Of a stretch of 64,000 nucleotides of DNA, positions 42,164-51,537 are shown piece after piece. Source of the DNA: Loripinus fragilis (Eukaryota > Mollusca > Bivalvia > Lucinida > Lucinidae); contig OZ026525.1 in assembly GCA_964019695.1 (NCBI GenBank), positions 92,475,779 to 92,539,778 on the forward strand, given 5' to 3'. A program made the translations under genes and the position numbers. Position 1 is the first letter of the stretch. Every line of letters starts with the position of its first letter. Under the pieces are notes generated by a model. It saw nothing but the letters and a program-made list of their open reading frames with translations, was not told the DNA's origin and ran no database searches.

Positions 42164-42390
42164 TTAGAATTGTGTTGAAATGGCTAGATTTCACTAAAGC
42201 AGTGTTATCAATCATTTTAACTCTGAATTTTGTTCCACAGAGATTGGCTTTTAATTCTAAACCTTAACTTACAAGGGAGACAACATTTTCACTTCCTAAA
42301 TGCTTCTCAAAAATGCTATATTTTGACTGAATTTTTTATCATTGTTATGTTTTTCATATTTTTGAATAAAAACAAAGCATCAGATCAGAC

Positions 42391-42478
42391 TGCTAGTACT
42401 GGGGTTCGAACCCAGACATACCTCCAGGTGCTTTCATATGATAACCCGAGGCCGTTCTGCCAATTGAACTATACCAAC
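42391..42478 (-). tRNA. tRNA-like sequence, enlarged anticodon loop, copy 2
   Basis: Same plan as 26106-26193: acceptor GTTGGTA/TACTAGC (paired despite two differences from copy 1), D-arm GTTC/GAAC, candidate anticodon stem GCCTC/GAGGT around a 23-nt loop, T-arm CTGGG/CCCAG with loop TTCGAAC. A TTTTT follows about 22-25 nt downstream on the minus strand, as expected for RNA polymerase III termination. Confidence 0.45.
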
Positions 42479-42719
42479 TTGTCAAAAATCTGAGCTTCTT
42501 AAGAAAAGTTTGCAACATTTGAAATGAGACACAGCTAGTATCTTTCTCCCTTCTCAATGGGTTAAATTTGCCTTAAAGAGAGGTCCTCCTTTGTATGTTA
42601 AAATTGTGATCTTTGCCAATTTCTAAACAATTTTCTATTCCACTGGTGTATACAACTGACAACTAAACATAAACAACATATGTTCAATTAAAATAGCATT
42701 CCTTAAAAACGGTTCATTA

Positions 42720-42790
42720 TCATAGGTCCAGATTAAGGAACTTTTTATGCATAAAATTGTAACTATTTTTTATTCATGTTAAAATATGCT
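42720..42790. repeat. Block shared with 26640-26705
   Basis: CAGATTAAGGAACTTTTTAT and GCATAAAATTGTAACTATTT match 26648-26700. This completes the set of blocks common to both tRNA-like clusters. Confidence 0.65.
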
Positions 42791-43810
42791 TGGGTTCTCA
42801 TAGACCTAAGATTAGGCCTAAGAATGGATTTTTTGTTCTGTCCCATTCTAGTTTGACCATGATGAAACTTACAAACTAGGTTATGGTCCCAGAACTAGGG
42901 TACTCACTACTTAATAAAACCGTCCCATTGACGGTTCTTTTGAGTACAACCAACATTATGTTTTCGTTTAGAAAAATATGGTTTACAAAATTTCTCTTTC
43001 CTCATTTATCTTTCTCTTATGTTTCTGGCATCCTTCCCTATCAATATTTAATTGTTCCTTACCAGTGATTTTATTTGGCCATTTTTACCTCCTTATATGG
43101 GAGTCATTCCCAATCCAAAAATGGCCTTAATTTTCCCAATTTCATGTATTTTAGTGCTTATTTTCCCAATTTTTATTATATATTTTCCCAAATGGTGTAG
43201 CTATGTTTCATAGCTAGTAATTAACTGGAGGAAGCAGTGTATAGATATCCTGTTCTGTTCTGTTCTATCCGTAGGTATACAAAATAATGTCTCCGCCCTA
43301 GCGCCATCTGACGTCACTGTATGACTATCAGAGTCGTTTATCGGTCCGCTAGTATGAGACGCTCAAATTGATTGGCTTTGCTCTTTGCACGCGCCAGAAA
43401 ATTTTTCCTTATCTCGGGACAGGGCCTTACTCTAGCCCGAATCAGTCTCATTTTACGCTTGTAACTGGAAGGACTTTTTAGGTTGAGAAGTTTATTTACC
43501 CACCCTCTTCCACCCTCAACATATTTCATTAGTCTTCTATAATGTTCCATACCCCCAAGCGGTATTATTCCTCCTTTTCTCTTTAATACTGCTGGTTCTT
43601 TGAATGTTCCAATGTTCCACCCTTCCCTATTAGTATTGTTCCTCCTTTTCTGTCTACGCCCATTTATTGACATGCATTTTGACAGGGTATGCTGGTGTTT
43701 GTACATGTAGCAAAGAATAGTGACTGTTCAAAATGAGCTAAACATTCTCCAAATAAATGCCTTTTTGCTGATGAAAGAAGGGACATAGGTACATAGAGGA
43801 TCTTACATGA
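42791..43810. other. No gene supported
   Basis: The minus frame 43338-43706 (122 codons) is basic-residue rich and unrecognised. A TGTTC tract lies at 43252-43266. TCTGACGTCACTG near 43308 is a CRE-like palindrome. A GGTTCTTTTGAGTAC word near 42930 belongs to the GAGACGG repeat family. Confidence 0.4.
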
Positions 43811-43929
43811 GTGCTCATGTTTATTGAATTTATTTAACGAGTTGGGGAAAAGTGATAAAATGCAAGGCTTGCCGAGCATTTTATTACTTTTACGCAACGA
43901 GTTTAATAAATTCAATAATACAGGAGCAC
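43811..43929. repeat. 119-bp foldback repeat
   Basis: GTGCTCATG..TATTGAATTTATT on the left is mirrored by AATAAATTCAATA..GAGCAC on the right. The inner AAAGTGATAAAATGC mirrors GCATTTTATTACTTT. The loop is AAGGCTTGCCGA. Arms are ~53 bp with a few mismatches. Both strands are partly open but only because the sequence mirrors itself. Confidence 0.8.
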
Positions 43930-44048
43930 GAATGTTAGATTCTATTTATCATATGACAACTACTTTGAAATCTCATTTCTGGCGTAAAGGCGTTATAATT
44001 TTGTCATTATGTACGCAACTTTGTTATGGACGTCATAACATTACCCGT

Positions 44049-44080
44049 AAATCGATAAACCACTAGTGGTTTATCGATTT
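44049..44080. repeat. 32-bp perfect palindrome
   Basis: The sequence AAATCGATAAACCACT followed by its exact reverse complement is centred on ACTAGT. It has no spacer. It lies 120 bp from the foldback at 43811 and within AT-rich sequence containing GACGTCATAAC words. Confidence 0.9.
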
Positions 44081-44640
44081 TATTGCATGGCGTTATTTCA
44101 CTCCCAGACGCGGCGTCATATGATAAAATAAAATCCCTCATATTCTGTAGGTTACTTACTAACTATCCCTTTTGTTTTCCTTTCATCATGATGCAAACAT
44201 TGCCACGAAATTAGGCCTCCAAAAACAGTGTTGAATCCTCCTACAAATGGTAAAATTCAAATACTTTTCAAGGCCTTTGAGTGTTTTTCAAGTACTTTTC
44301 AAGGGAAATTTTATTTTCAAGGACTTTTCAAGACAGTCTTGTATATTCAAGTACTTTTCAAGCCTGTGCGAACCCTGTTCAATGAATTAGAGTGCTTTAA
44401 CAATGTCCATTGAAAGTGCCATTACCTCGTTTATATTGTAAAAATGTGGAAAAGACTTCCAGAAAATCCTGAATACCCTGAGATGTGCCATGGTGATGTC
44501 AGTTTAACTTCACAATGACGTCACGGATCGACGTACGGCGAGCATGCGGCTGTTAGTTTTTTCATTCTCTAGGGCCGGGTTTGTGAGATTATAAGAATTA
44601 TGAGTGTGGCGGTGGGATAGAATATTATTTTCTTTATTTC
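44081..44640. other. No gene seen
   Basis: CAAGTACTTTTCAAG and its shorter forms recur about five times at 44265-44360, a small tandem motif. An ATGACGTCACGG CRE-like word lies at about 44515. No gene. Confidence 0.45.
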
Positions 44641-44644
44641 TCAT

Positions 44645-45065
44645 CCAAGACATATGGTGTGGGTACTCAAAAGAACCGTCTCAATGAGACAGTCCCCCTG
44701 AGCACCCAAAACACATATTCAAATTAATGGGTAAGAAAATTAAAAGTTTACGCAAATTAAATTTCCTTATCTGGATCTATGAATAGCAATACAAAACATA
44801 TGGTGTGGTTACTCAAAATAACCGTCTCAATGAGCCCCCAAAACACTTTTTTAAATTAATGGGTAAGAAATTAATTAAAAGTTTACGCAAATAAAACTAC
44901 CAGGCCTCCAGATAAGAGTGTGTATTGGAATATATTATCTTCTTTATTTCTCATCCAAAACATATGGTGTGGGTACTCAAAAGAACCGTCTCAATGAGAC
45001 GGTCCCCTCGAGCGCCCAAAACACATGTTCAAATTAATGGGTAAGAAAATAATTAAAGTTTATGC
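44645..45065. repeat. GAACCGTCTCAATGAGACGG repeat, ~150 bp x3
   Basis: Three units carry CATATGGTGTGGGTACTCAA, AAGAACCGTCTCAATGAGAC, GGTCCC, CACCCAAAACACATGTTCAA, ATTAATGGGTAAGAAAATTA and GTTTACGCAAATAAAA. CCGTCTC/GAGACGG is a dyad. They are the reverse-oriented relatives of 10985-11530. Confidence 0.8.
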
Positions 45066-45124
45066 AAATAAAATTTCCTTAATGCTTGAGTTCTAATTTA
45101 ATTTATAAATCAAATTACCTACTT

Positions 45125-45220
45125 CTGTCATCTGCTGATAACCTTAGCAAACAGTTTAAACCCAGATCAGGACCAACAAATTGTCAGGCCTGAACTGGAC
45201 CCCAACTGTTTGAACATTCT
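45125..45220. mobile_element. Palindromic MITE remnant, CTGCTGA family
   Basis: GTCATCTGCTGATAACC and the dyad CAAACAGTTTAAACCCAGAT ... CCTGAACTGGACCCCAACTG fit the family. The right end (…GTTTGAACATTCTGATTG) stops before the CAGCAGACGAC terminus. Confidence 0.5.
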
Positions 45221-45972
45221 GATTGCATTTAAGAAATGAATTAGATTTTTGGAATGTTCATGGAATCATATATTTCGGGTCTCTTGCATTTGTGGAAATT
45301 TTATACTTATGAGACACTTAGTCTACATGTGAGAGAATCGACACTCTAGAAGATTGTGCCACAAGGCCTGATGCGGAAAACAGAATATGAAGTATTCATG
45401 ATTCCAAAAATCGAATTTATTGCTTTTATTTACATTTTATTATCTAAAATATAGAAATCATTTATAATTTAGGGGGAAAAAATTTTGTATTTAATATATA
45501 ATTGTATTAACGGTTTTGTTGGAGTGTAAAACGGAAAAGCGGAACAGCCACCAGTGTGAACACGGGCAGCCTATGAAGCAAACAAGAAGCTTGTTTTGCA
45601 CATGCGACTTCGGTATGGCTCGCAGTCAATCACAACATCAGTGTCACTTCTATGTCCGATAAGTATTGCATGGGCAAGAGAGCTTGGCAGCTATCAATCA
45701 AGTTATGTCATTCATGAGGCTATGAACAGTTCTATCTGTCTTTTGCTACTGGCAGGATCGCATGCGATTATTACGCCAGGGAGTGTGAATTTGGAATTTT
45801 GAAGAAACAAAACAAAACAAAACAAAAAAACAAACAAGAAAAATCTTTCGGCTGTGTTTTGACTAAATGAGGAGTGCCCTTAAACTCCTCAGCTTTCTGG
45901 GAATTGACCACCGAAGGAGAAAGACCATTCCACTGTGGAATAGTTCAGTTGCAAAAATTTAAAGATTCATTA
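45221..45972. other. No gene seen
   Basis: A 68-codon plus frame (45596-45802) has no recognised domain. An AAACA-rich tract at 45806-45838 looks like a decayed retroposon tail. No head could be found for it. Confidence 0.4.
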
Positions 45973-46477
45973 AACACTGTAGTCATACCACTACGGCCAT
46001 TTGGGTCTCGTCACTTATTACGGTGTTAAGGTAACTTTCTCATCATGTTCAATTTCTTCATTTTATCACAGATAAACGCCCCCAAATGCTTGGGTTCCGA
46101 TCGATTTTTGTTCATCAAATTCACATTGTATCTGATAGCTTTAAAATTATATGAAAACTTTAACGTTTGATGTCTAGGCATGAAATAACTAATTACGGTT
46201 TCGTCTTCGCGGATAATTAATCAATGACGAAACCGTATGAATATGACTAAACCGTAATTGACAATTTTTTAATATAACTGTAAAAAAACACATCGAAACT
46301 CTGATTTTATCCCCGTTTTGGCAAGGCAACACAGAGGCTGTATCTAGACGATGCAATCTCGAAGCAAACTTATTCGAAAGTTCTCATTTTTGTCAGTCTT
46401 TATTTGAAGGTAATTTTACTATAACACCGGAGTGGGTGACGAGACCCAAATTGCCGTAGTGGTATGACCACAGTGTT
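45973..46477. mobile_element. TIR element, 42-bp terminal repeats
   Basis: Arms 45973-46014 and 46436-46477 match at 40 of 42 positions (AACACTGTAGTCATACCACT on the left, its mirror on the right, through CGGCCATTTGGGTCTCGTCA). Similarity continues inward around GGTGTTA. The 505-bp element has no transposase. A central dyad-like ATTACGGTTTCGTCTTC / GACGAAACCGTA is present at 46193-46235. No convincing target duplication was seen, so the class is open. Confidence 0.8.
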
Positions 46478-46479
46478 AA

Positions 46480-46680
46480 AGGCTTGCTTTGAAAAATATT
46501 GTTGCTCTAAGAGAAAAAGCAAACAAAATCAAACAGGGGAACAAAGGCCAAATTTTGAGGGGAACAAAGACAATATTGGGGAACAGGGAACATAAGAAAA
46601 CAAATTTTCGATTTATGGGGAACAGGGGAACAGGTATCCCCCCGCCCCTGGGAGGGCCTCTTATCTGGCCTTCTGTCTAT
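46480..46680. repeat. GGGGAACA dispersed repeat
   Basis: GGGGAACA words recur six times, followed by CCCCCCGCCCCTGGGAGGGC. It resembles 29510-29640. Boundaries are unclear. Confidence 0.4.
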
Positions 46681-46709
46681 AACGAAAGATTAGCAATCAC
46701 TCACCAACA

Positions 46710-46725
46710 CCGGGTAACCATGTCG
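46710..46725 (-). other. Possible small exon end with splice donor
   Basis: On the minus strand CGACATGGTTACCCGGTGTT is followed by G and GTGAGT, a strong splice donor, about 180 nt downstream of the candidate first frame at 46899-47003. The two might belong to one transcript. Not demonstrable here. Confidence 0.25.
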
Positions 46726-46898
46726 AGGTAGCAGACTCAATCACTGTCTCCACAGTCTTCTATGTTCTATCTCGAAGGAAAATAGAGCTTCGAGATTCTC
46801 CTCGTGGTCTCCGATTTTGTTCAGCTAGATTCTATTTCGGTCCGTAAATCTGAACGGAGAGCTGGGTTTTATACAAATATTTGTACATAGTCTTTCCA

Positions 46899-47003
46899 TC
46901 ACACGTAGAAGTCATATATCAAGACGATATACTGTTGCCGATCGCGGTAACCGGTGACATTGACAGAAAATCTAGGCTTCCAGTCTTTCATATCTGCCGC
47001 CAT
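46899..47003 (-). CDS. Candidate start exon, MAADMKDWKPRFSV...
   Basis: On the minus strand TCAAGATGGCGGCA gives an ATG in an excellent context that also matches the YY1 motif found at many animal first exons. The frame reads MAADMKDWKPRFSVNVTGYR and runs 34 codons to a TGA at 46899-46901. Its composition looks protein-like, not repeat-like. A short uORF or a first exon spliced before the stop (for example at CAACAGTATAT) are both possible. The surrounding 46.74-47.05 kb is CpG-richer than its neighbours (GATCGCGGTAACCGG, TTCGCGATC). No protein family is recognised. Confidence 0.35.
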   Translation of the reverse strand: MAADMKDWKPRFSVNVTGYRDRQQYIVLIYDFYV

Positions 47004-47363
47004 CTTGATTCGCGATCAAAAGAAACACCGCCAAGCGTGTTTATGTTAAAGATAAAATCCGTATTGCTATATTAGGTGTAAGGGATATCTAATGGATACA
47101 AATTCAATGTTGCATGCCGTGTAGTTATCGTTTCCAAGTAAATTTTGAGAAAAAAAGAATAAATCAAGCACCCAAAACGGCACTATTTTTTAAAGCGTTG
47201 ACATTGTAACCGCTTCGTGCTTAGTGTCATCGCAACAGCGCATACTTTAATTATGCATATGAAAATAATGAGCCGGTTCTCAAAATAAAGTGCGAAGAAA
47301 GATTAACAGAAATAAATAACAAAAAACAAATAAAGATCAAAATCAGTGGTGGTATGCAAGAAA

Positions 47364-47512
47364 AAGGATCTTATATGTGTATCGAGTCTAGATAGAAGTT
47401 TCCAACCCGAGGAATGACCTTGCTGATCGGAACCGAGGCTTAGTTCCGATCAGCAAGGTCATTCCTCGGGTTGGAAACTTCTATCTCGACTCGACACACA
47501 TATAAGATCCTT
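47364..47512. repeat. Hairpin, 70-bp arms, 9-nt loop
   Basis: Arms 47364-47433 and 47443-47512 differ at only two positions. They run from AAGGATCTTATATGTGT through AGAAGTTTCCAACCCGAGGA to CTGATCGGAAC. The loop is CGAGGCTTA. It is not part of any repeat family I see in the window. The near-identity of the arms points to a recent origin or selection. A transcript would form a 70-bp duplex. Confidence 0.9.
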
Positions 47513-48036
47513 ATAATCTCAAGTTCATTCATACTCTGTGTTAATATACATTATTATTTTCTTTTCAAAAATTGAAATGATCCAAAGTACCATAATATAA
47601 TATTGAGATATAGTTAGTAGTGTGTGTGGAAATGCCGTCTTTGGATTTTTAGGCAAGGATTGTAACTCTAAAAGTCTGGAATCAAATGATTAATCATGTA
47701 CAGACGATATGATAAAATGTTGGGTTGCTGAGCCAGGAAGTCATCTAATGATGGAGATACTGCTGAGGCAGAGAATAGGGGTGGGGTTGGTACGACGAGG
47801 CAACAAGTGCCACAGACGATGCCTAAGGTATCACCATTGCCACCAATAGCGACCAACACAGGGGGAGAGGAAACGTCGAGGATGCCTGATCATGGTCAAC
47901 AGCTGCCACCGTAAGTTTGTTGGCAGACGCTATACATGAATTACTATCGTGCCAGCCAAAAGTGACAATGACGTAATACTTTGTTTACAATTGTTAAGGA
48001 AAACGTTAAATTGTACACTCCACTTCAGCTAATGCG
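47513..48036. other. No gene seen
   Basis: A minus frame (47668-47859, 63 codons) has no recognised motif. No repeat was recognised. Confidence 0.4.
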
Positions 48037-48107
48037 AATTGATAGACCACTTGTATGTATTAATCCTATCCTGAGGATAGGATTAATACACAAGTGATCT
48101 ATCAATT
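48037..48107. repeat. Hairpin, ~34-bp arms, 3-nt loop
   Basis: AATTGATAGACCACTTGTAT.. ATTAATCCTATCC and GGATAGGATTAAT..CAAGTGATCTATCAATT mirror each other around TGA. One substitution and one 2-nt indel separate the arms. Confidence 0.85.
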
Positions 48108-48218
48108 CTAAGTCCCTGATAACTTTGCAAACAAAATATGACGTCACTGTCACTCTTGGCTGGCAGGACAGTAGTACACATCAAAAGTATAAATCACGTA
48201 TTGTTTCCTGTCGTCGCC

Positions 48219-48499
48219 CATGCGCGGATCCAGAAAGTTTTGTCAGAGGGGGTTCAACTTTGACAACGATTTTATTTCTTTTTTTATTAGTTTGATGAGG
48301 GGAGGAAGGAGAAGAGTCCAAATACCACTATTAGCGGGCCATTAACGGCCCGCCAGCGAAACGCCATTTAAATGGCGTTTCGCTGGCGGGGCGATGATGG
48401 CTCATCATTGAATGCTGGATTGGTAGCTTTGTGATTTTAGGGGGATCCGGACCAGTATTGCTAAAGAACCCTAAATTCCCCCCTCTGGATCCGTACATG
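48219..48499. mobile_element. GGATCCAG TIR element with 5-bp TSD
   Basis: CATGCGCGGATCCAG at the left and CTGGATCCGTACATG at the right are the TIRs. TCGCC flanks both ends (48214-48218, 48500-48504). This parallels 29171-29434, which has duplication TCTAG. The interior contains GAGGGGGTTCAAC near the left and AATTCCCCCCTC near the right, and a 42-bp perfect palindrome. No transposase. Confidence 0.8.
48349..48390. repeat. 42-bp perfect palindrome
   Basis: CCCGCCAGCGAAACGCCATT followed by T and the exact reverse complement, with no spacer, centred on TTTAAA. A second small dyad (GGGCC..GGCCC) abuts it at 48336-48350. It is nested in the TIR element. GC-rich arms in an AT-rich region make it conspicuous. 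Confidence 0.95.
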
Positions 48500-48595
48500 T
48501 CGCCACCGACCCGACCACATGTTAAACTAACGGTACCGGAAGACAACTTGCGACAAAAAACAAAACGTGATTTATAACTCGTTTAGTTGCCTTAA

Positions 48596-48851
48596 CCCAG
48601 AGCTCGTGAAACAAAACGCATCAAAATACTGTCTGCTTAAGTCGTCTGCTGCAAATCTTAGCTCACACTATTGATAAATGTAAGTATAGAGCCTAACCAT
48701 ATGGACCCAAATCAGACTGCTCCTACAGAAGCAGTCTGGATGTAAGAGCAGTCAGATCTGTGTTTGTACTGGACAAAAAATCTTCTAAAACATTTCAGCA
48801 GACAACAAAAGCAGACGACTTTTGTTGTGATTGGTCCATTGAGGCTTAAGG
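48596..48851. mobile_element. piggyBac-type MITE, diverged ends
   Basis: TTAACCCAG at 48592-48600 and GAGGCTTAAGG at the right are decayed family ends. The subterminal GTCTGCTTAAGTCGTCTGCT and CAGCAGACAACAAAAGCAGA, plus the dyad GACCCAAATCAGACTGCTCC / AAGCAGTCTGGATG, confirm the family. Confidence 0.6.
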
Positions 48852-49070
48852 AATATTTGCGATGCTTGAAACGCATTGGTGTGGTGTTTTGCGGCCACCA
48901 AAAGGGTATGATACCAGTTTCTCGCCCTTGGCCCGGAATTACAATGGAAATACTTAAGTTAACTATTGATTTTTCAGGATGCGAAAAATAAAAATTCAAC
49001 CCGATTAAAACCAAAATAGTTTCATTTTTTCTGAAAATCATAAGATATAACTTAAGTCGTCCTTAGTAGG

Positions 49071-49246
49071 TCTGTTGTCATCTGAACTGTTTGCCAATAG
49101 GGTAATTTTTCATGCCTTTTCGTCATCTGCTTATTTTTTTTTATTTTTTCAAAATCAACTTTTTCAAAAAATCTTTCAAGAATACCATTAGAGTGTCAAA
49201 CAGTTTGGATCAGTCCTGATCTGGGTCAAATTGTTCGCAAAGGTTG
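49071..49246. mobile_element. Palindromic MITE, CTGCTGA family
   Basis: The core AAACAGTTTGGATCAGTCCT GATCTGGG and TCAAAAAATCTTTCAAGAAT with GTCATCTGCTTATTTTTTT follow the family plan. Ends are partly eroded. Confidence 0.5.
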
Positions 49247-49347
49247 TCGCTTAATGTATCTCTTTGTAGTATGGTAACATTTGGCAAACAGTGAAGACTC
49301 CGATGAAATGCCAAACAAAGCTTGACGACTAAGAATTAATACAAAAA

Positions 49348-49557
49348 CCCATAAAGCGCCATCTACGTACAGATTGCAGCAGACGACAAGTTCAAATTTT
49401 GCTGCTTTTTCAAAATTAACAAAGAAGGCATGATGTTTCATGAGAATCGCCTGCCAGCAGACGATTCTCATGGAATACCATACCTCATTTTTTCGAAAGT
49501 TAGGAAAGTTGTTCCAAAATGTTTCGTCTGCTGCAGTCGTGATTGGCGCTTTAAGGG
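49348..49557. mobile_element. piggyBac-type MITE
   Basis: The left end CCCATAAAGCGCCATCTAC is mirrored by GTGATTGGCGCTTTAAGGG, with CTAA after the right end. GATTGCAGCAGACGACAAG is mirrored by GTTTCGTCTGCTGCAGTCG. The central dyad AGAATCGCCTGCCAGCAGAC GATTCT matches that at 1806. This copy and 1717-1923 form a subfamily. Confidence 0.75.
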
Positions 49558-49625
49558 CTAAGGCCCTTTTCCCTCTTAACATAGAGGATAATAATTATCC
49601 TTTTCATAAACTTCAATCATTTCAA

Positions 49626-49794
49626 CCCTTAAAGCACCTACAAAAATTACGTCTGAAAATGTCTTCTGCTCAAGTCGTCTGCTGCATATATTTGCTAACA
49701 TTATTGACTAATGTAAGTGTTGAGGCAAAAAGTGTTGTGACCAAAAAGTTTTTAAAACATTTCAGCTGACGACAAAAACAGGCAATTTTAAGTG
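49626..49794. mobile_element. piggyBac-type MITE, shorter variant
   Basis: CCCTTAAAGCACCTAC at the left (preceded by TCAA) and AATTTTAAGTG at the right followed by TTAA (49795-49798). The interior AATGTCTTCTGCTCAAGTCG followed by TCTGCTGC, and CAGCTGACGACAAAAACAGG, are as in the family. The core dyad is mostly deleted. Confidence 0.65.
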
Positions 49795-49895
49795 TTAAAC
49801 CTATTATTGAAAACAAAATTACCTAGAAACGATAATCAGAAGACCACGTCATGGCGGACACTAACTGACTAAGTAAACAAACTTCAAGCTTAGTA

Positions 49896-50805
49896 TACTT
49901 AAAGCCAAAAGTAACTTTGAACTACTGAGTATATCTTTACTGTTTCTGATTTAACCAAATCAAATAATGCAATGAGTTGCTGGTACCTGCCCTAAACCTA
50001 ATTCACGAAAAACAACTTAGGTAAATTAATCTTCTTTCGAGTTATCTGTGCTTCCATCAAAAGCACAAAATCAGCATTTCCTGACAAAATCCAAAGTAAA
50101 CCTAGAATTTGAACACGCTATTTTAAGAAACATCGATAGCCCATTACAAATACTGCAATACATCTTGTCTCTGACGTATAGTTTGTTTTTGGTAGTATCT
50201 TAAAGTTGGTTCACCTTGAAATTATCTCCCTTTGAATTAAAACAATAGTAAACTTTAGTCCCTGCTAAAAGCTTTATCTCAGATGACTTTTGGATTTTTT
50301 TATCAGCGATTTGTTGGGACTTCTGCCTTGAGTATGTGACAAGATAATCTGATAAAAATTCCCATCGGTTTGGAAGAAAAACGGCAAACAATTACTAATG
50401 GAAAATTCCATTGAAAGCACTGTAAAGTTCACAAAAGGGCGTATGTACGTAAAAACACAACTCTGATTTGTGTTACTCGAAGTGTGATCCGGGCTGATTT
50501 GAACTTTAAGCAACAATTCAATAGCCTGTCTTTCAGACAGGTTCTTTAAAATTAAAGAATGTCCAATCACAAAGCTACAGTAACACATCCAAAAGTGATG
50601 CACTTTGGAAAAGTTTATTTTGCCCCCTTGCTTCTTTCATTGGGGCATATTGGTTGCATTTATGACAGTAAAAACATAAAATTCAACTGTCATATGAATA
50701 ATTGATTGAAGTTTAATATGAATTAAACACATTTAAAATATCACTCACCAATACCCAGAAATGGTATATATAATAACAGTGTAAAGTTACTTTTGGCTTT
50801 AAGTA
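49896..50805. mobile_element. TA-flanked TIR element, 910 bp
   Basis: Perfect 23-bp TIRs begin TACTTAAAGCCAAAAGTAAC at both ends. TA dinucleotides lie just outside (49894-49895 and 50806-50807), as in Tc1/mariner-type insertions. The interior holds two overlapping minus frames (50200-50391 and 50274-50603, up to 109 codons) with no DDE-type motif I can recognise. It also has a CCTGTCT/AGACAGG mini-hairpin at about 50526-50542. Probably non-autonomous. Confidence 0.75.
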
Positions 50806-50937
50806 TATTTGATATGCTTAGGAACGCACGCAAACACTAAGACACTTGAGGTTTTGTTACTTTGAGTTTCAGAGATTACATTTGAGCCGTGGCATGGAAT
50901 TTCCAACAACGTGGTATGTGCGCCGAACAAAGCCTGA

Positions 50938-50967
50938 GATCAGCCTGCGCATACGCGCAGTCTGATC
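50938..50967. repeat. GATCAGCCTGCGC dyad
   Basis: ATCAGCCTGCGCATACGCGC followed by AGTCTGATCAG is a solitary copy of the dyad repeated at 23430-24015. Confidence 0.6.
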
Positions 50968-51149
50968 AGAGCATTTGCTAGTCGCTTGAATAGTCTATGA
51001 CTGTTAAGCTACTGACTGAACACCATTTTGAGTTTCTAAGCTTAAAAGGAGGCTGCACAGGCGCATCTGAGTCTACACTTGTTGTTGGAAATCACATGTC
51101 ACGGCTCATTTTTGCATTGGTGTTAACCAAACTCACAGTTTGAAAATCC

Positions 51150-51352
51150 TTCGCCTGCTTCAATAAAAGAATCATCGGAAAAGGTCGTTTGCTGAAGTCG
51201 TCCGCTGCATGTAAATGCCTAAGTCAAGGACTAATTTCGGCATACAGACAAACAGCGTGGAACCAGATCAGACTGCTCCTCTCGACAGTCTGGTCAGGGT
51301 CCACACTGTTGGCTACATTGACCTTTTAAAAGGACCAGCAGACGACTAACAA
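51150..51352. mobile_element. SVDPDQTAP-core MITE, ends eroded
   Basis: GAAAAGGTCGTTTGCTGAAG TCGTCCGCTGCA, the dyad AGACAAACAGCGTGGAACCA ... GGGTCCACACTGTTGG, and GACCAGCAGACGACT mark a piggyBac-type MITE interior. Its termini are lost. Confidence 0.55.
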
Positions 51353-51537
51353 CAGATTTCTTATAGCACGCCCGAACTTTACTTGCTTGAGGCTTGTAAC
51401 CTAACTTTTGACCTTGGGATTCATCGACATCTACAAATGTGCGAGCAGAGACTTGTCTGAATCTAAACTGTTCGCTGGTGAGAAACGTACTCAAATCTCA
51501 TAAACTGTTATATTATCCCCTCGCCTGCTACGAAAAA

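Noticed and set aside
43338..43706. 122-codon minus frame rich in Lys/Arg
   Set aside because: No recognisable family, no splice or promoter context, and one end enters other open frames by chance; not reported as a gene.
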